This document shows, one piece after another, positions 41,292 through 42,541 of a stretch of 42,541 bases of DNA. The DNA comes from Pseudoxanthomonas suwonensis (lineage in GTDB: Bacteria; Pseudomonadota; Gammaproteobacteria; Xanthomonadales; Xanthomonadaceae). The first letter of the stretch is position 1. Every line of letters begins with the position of its first letter. The stretch spans positions 1 to 42,541 of the forward strand of contig QFNC01000031.1 in the NCBI GenBank assembly GCA_003240695.1, in the 5' to 3' direction. Made by a program: the position numbers and the translations under genes. The notes under the pieces were generated by a model. The model saw nothing but the letters and a program-made list of their open reading frames with translations, searched no databases and was not told the DNA's origin.

Positions 41292-41623
41292 GCCGACGTC
41301 CCGCCGGATGGAGCGGTTTCCGCGCATATCCAGTCCAGATACGCGGGCAGGCCGCGCTCCACCGGCAACGCGACCAGTTCCGGCACGCTGTACGGATGCA
41401 GCGCCTGCACCCGCTGCTGCAGCCGCGGCCAGGCGTCGGTGGTGGTCTTGATCAGCAATACGGTTTCCTGTGCCTGCTCGCGCTGCCCCTGCCAGTGGTA
41501 GATGGACAGCACGCCGGGCAGCAGGTTCACGCAGGCGCACAGGCGCTCGTCCACCAGCCGCTCGGCCAGCGAGCGGGCCGTGGCGGCATCCGGGCAGGTG
41601 CACAGGCAAAGCAGAACCGACAT
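41288..41623 (-). CDS. cutA: Divalent-cation tolerance protein CutA
   Basis: 111 residues, the family's length. CutA forms a PII-like homotrimer linked to copper tolerance. The LLCLCTCPDAATARSLAERL opening, the ERLCACVNLLPGVLSIYHW region, QETVLLIKTT and HPYSVPELVALPVERG are diagnostic. The start at 41623 was chosen by alignment; a longer upstream frame is not CutA-like. cutA-dsbD is a common gene order, and the ATGA overlap with dsbD indicates one transcript. Confidence 0.93.
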   Translation of the reverse strand: MSVLLCLCTCPDAATARSLAERLVDERLCACVNLLPGVLSIYHWQGQREQAQETVLLIKTTTDAWPRLQQRVQALHPYSVPELVALPVERGLPAYLDWICAETAPSGGTSA

Positions 41624-41769
41624 CGAAACGGGCCCGAAACGACAGCCGCCTAGGGTAGCGCACCGGCATTCGCCGATCGGCAACAGACCGGCCCTTGAAG
41701 CCGCATCACCCATCCCCATCTAAGTGCCAGCTCCCGGAGCGATCCGGGCCGCGTCCGTTGCTGCCGGTT

Positions 41770-41796
41770 CTGGCACTCGCCGGGATCGACTGCTAA
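41770..41796 (+). promoter_or_regulatory. CIRCE element (HrcA operator) within the groESL promoter
   Basis: CTGGCACTC (41770-41778), nine bases, then GACTGCTAA (41788-41796): 7/9 and 8/9 matches to the arms of CIRCE (TTAGCACTC-N9-GAGTGCTAA). A -35-like TGGCAC (41771-41776) and -10-like TAAAAT (41794-41799), 17 bases apart, overlap it. HrcA would block this promoter until heat shock. Confidence 0.85.
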
Positions 41797-41842
41797 AATC
41801 CTTCCGTTTCCTTCCCACAATCAACCACTTGCAGAGGGTTCC

Positions 41843-42130
41843 ATGAATCTCAAGCCGCTCTACGACCGCGTCGTCATCAAGCGCATGGAAGAAGAGAAGA
41901 TGTCCGCCGGAGGCATCGTCATTCCCGATACCGCCACCGAAAAGCCGATCAAGGGCGAAGTCGCCGCCGTGGGCGAAGGCAAGGCGCTGGACAACGGCAG
42001 CCTGCGCGCGCCGAAGGTGAAGGCCGGCGACAAGGTGCTGTTCGGCAAGTACAGCGGCACCGAAGTGAAGCTGGACGGCACCGAATACCTGGTGGTGAAG
42101 GAAGACGACATCCTCGCCGTCATCGGCTGA
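41843..42130 (+). CDS. groES: Co-chaperonin GroES
   Basis: 95 residues, full length. It is the heptameric lid of the GroEL chamber. MNLKPLYDRVVIKRMEEEKM at the start, the mobile loop SAGGIVIPDTATEKPIKGEV and the LVVKEDDILAVIG end are canonical. AGAGGG precedes the ATG. Controlled by the CIRCE-overlapped promoter and followed after 78 bases by groEL. Confidence 0.98.
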   Translation: MNLKPLYDRVVIKRMEEEKMSAGGIVIPDTATEKPIKGEVAAVGEGKALDNGSLRAPKVKAGDKVLFGKYSGTEVKLDGTEYLVVKEDDILAVIG

Positions 42131-42208
42131 TCGCCGCACACCTTCTTCCCGTTTGCCGGCACATCCCGCCGGCGCAATGCACATCTTCCTTTTTCGAGGT
42201 AACAAGCA

Positions 42209-42541
<333 letters not shown>

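Overview
The window looks like chromosomal DNA of a GC-rich gammaproteobacterium of the Xanthomonadaceae/Lysobacteraceae group (Xanthomonas, Stenotrophomonas, Lysobacter, Luteimonas and relatives). This is inferred from protein resemblance and context: a DUF6776 gene beside erpA, a FimX-like degenerate c-di-GMP protein, a bfd-bfr pair, an HlyB/HlyD locus with a Xanthomonas-type lipase-like substrate, and an accB-accC-aroQ cluster. Genus cannot be fixed from the sequence alone. Most of the window is housekeeping. The accessory parts are the type I secretion locus at the left end and an ISL3-type transposase scar near 32.5-32.9 kb.

1-6.5 kb (all minus strand): HlyB, HlyD, a membrane-anchored protein, a truncated lipase-like gene, a second membrane-anchored protein, then an intact lipase-like gene that runs off the window. 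The last four are a tandem duplication of one two-gene module. The inner lipase copy has lost about 109 bases and its frame. hlyB itself carries a one-base frameshift near 5998. 6.6-9 kb: a TRIC-type channel, tRNA-Met(CAT), rppH, then bfd and bfr behind a Fur-box-like site. 9-14.5 kb: a hybrid histidine kinase with an unusually long Pro/Ala linker before its Hpt domain, a REC-GGDEF-EAL protein with both enzymatic motifs lost, and a DUF4126 membrane protein. 14.6-17.6 kb (plus strand): DUF6776, erpA, nudC, ampE. 17.7-20 kb (minus): DUF2752 and an MFS-acyltransferase fusion. A DKNYY-type lipoprotein follows (plus), then purH-purD (minus).

23.95-29.7 kb (plus): six tightly coupled genes matching Escherichia coli YnbA, YnbC, YnbD and YnbB, with two additions, a small membrane protein and a PlsC-type acyltransferase. 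Together they look like a self-contained, poorly characterised phospholipid synthesis and modification pathway. 29.7-32.1 kb (minus): prmA, a zinc-ribbon membrane protein and fis. 32.2-32.9 kb: an 87-codon orphan frame and the ISL3 remnant. 32.9-35.3 kb (minus): aroQ-accB-accC.

35.5-38.2 kb (minus): an operon of a 350-residue unknown protein, a small GTPase with atypical G3/G4 motifs and two roadblock/LC7-type proteins. It lies behind a near-perfect sigma-54 promoter and ends in a strong intrinsic terminator. It resembles a reduced MglA/MglB or conservon-type polarity/signalling module. 38.3-41.6 kb (minus): cutA, dsbD (with two N-terminal alpha domains in tandem) and a TlpA-like thioredoxin, all overlapping. 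41.8 kb to the end (plus): CIRCE, groES and the start of groEL.
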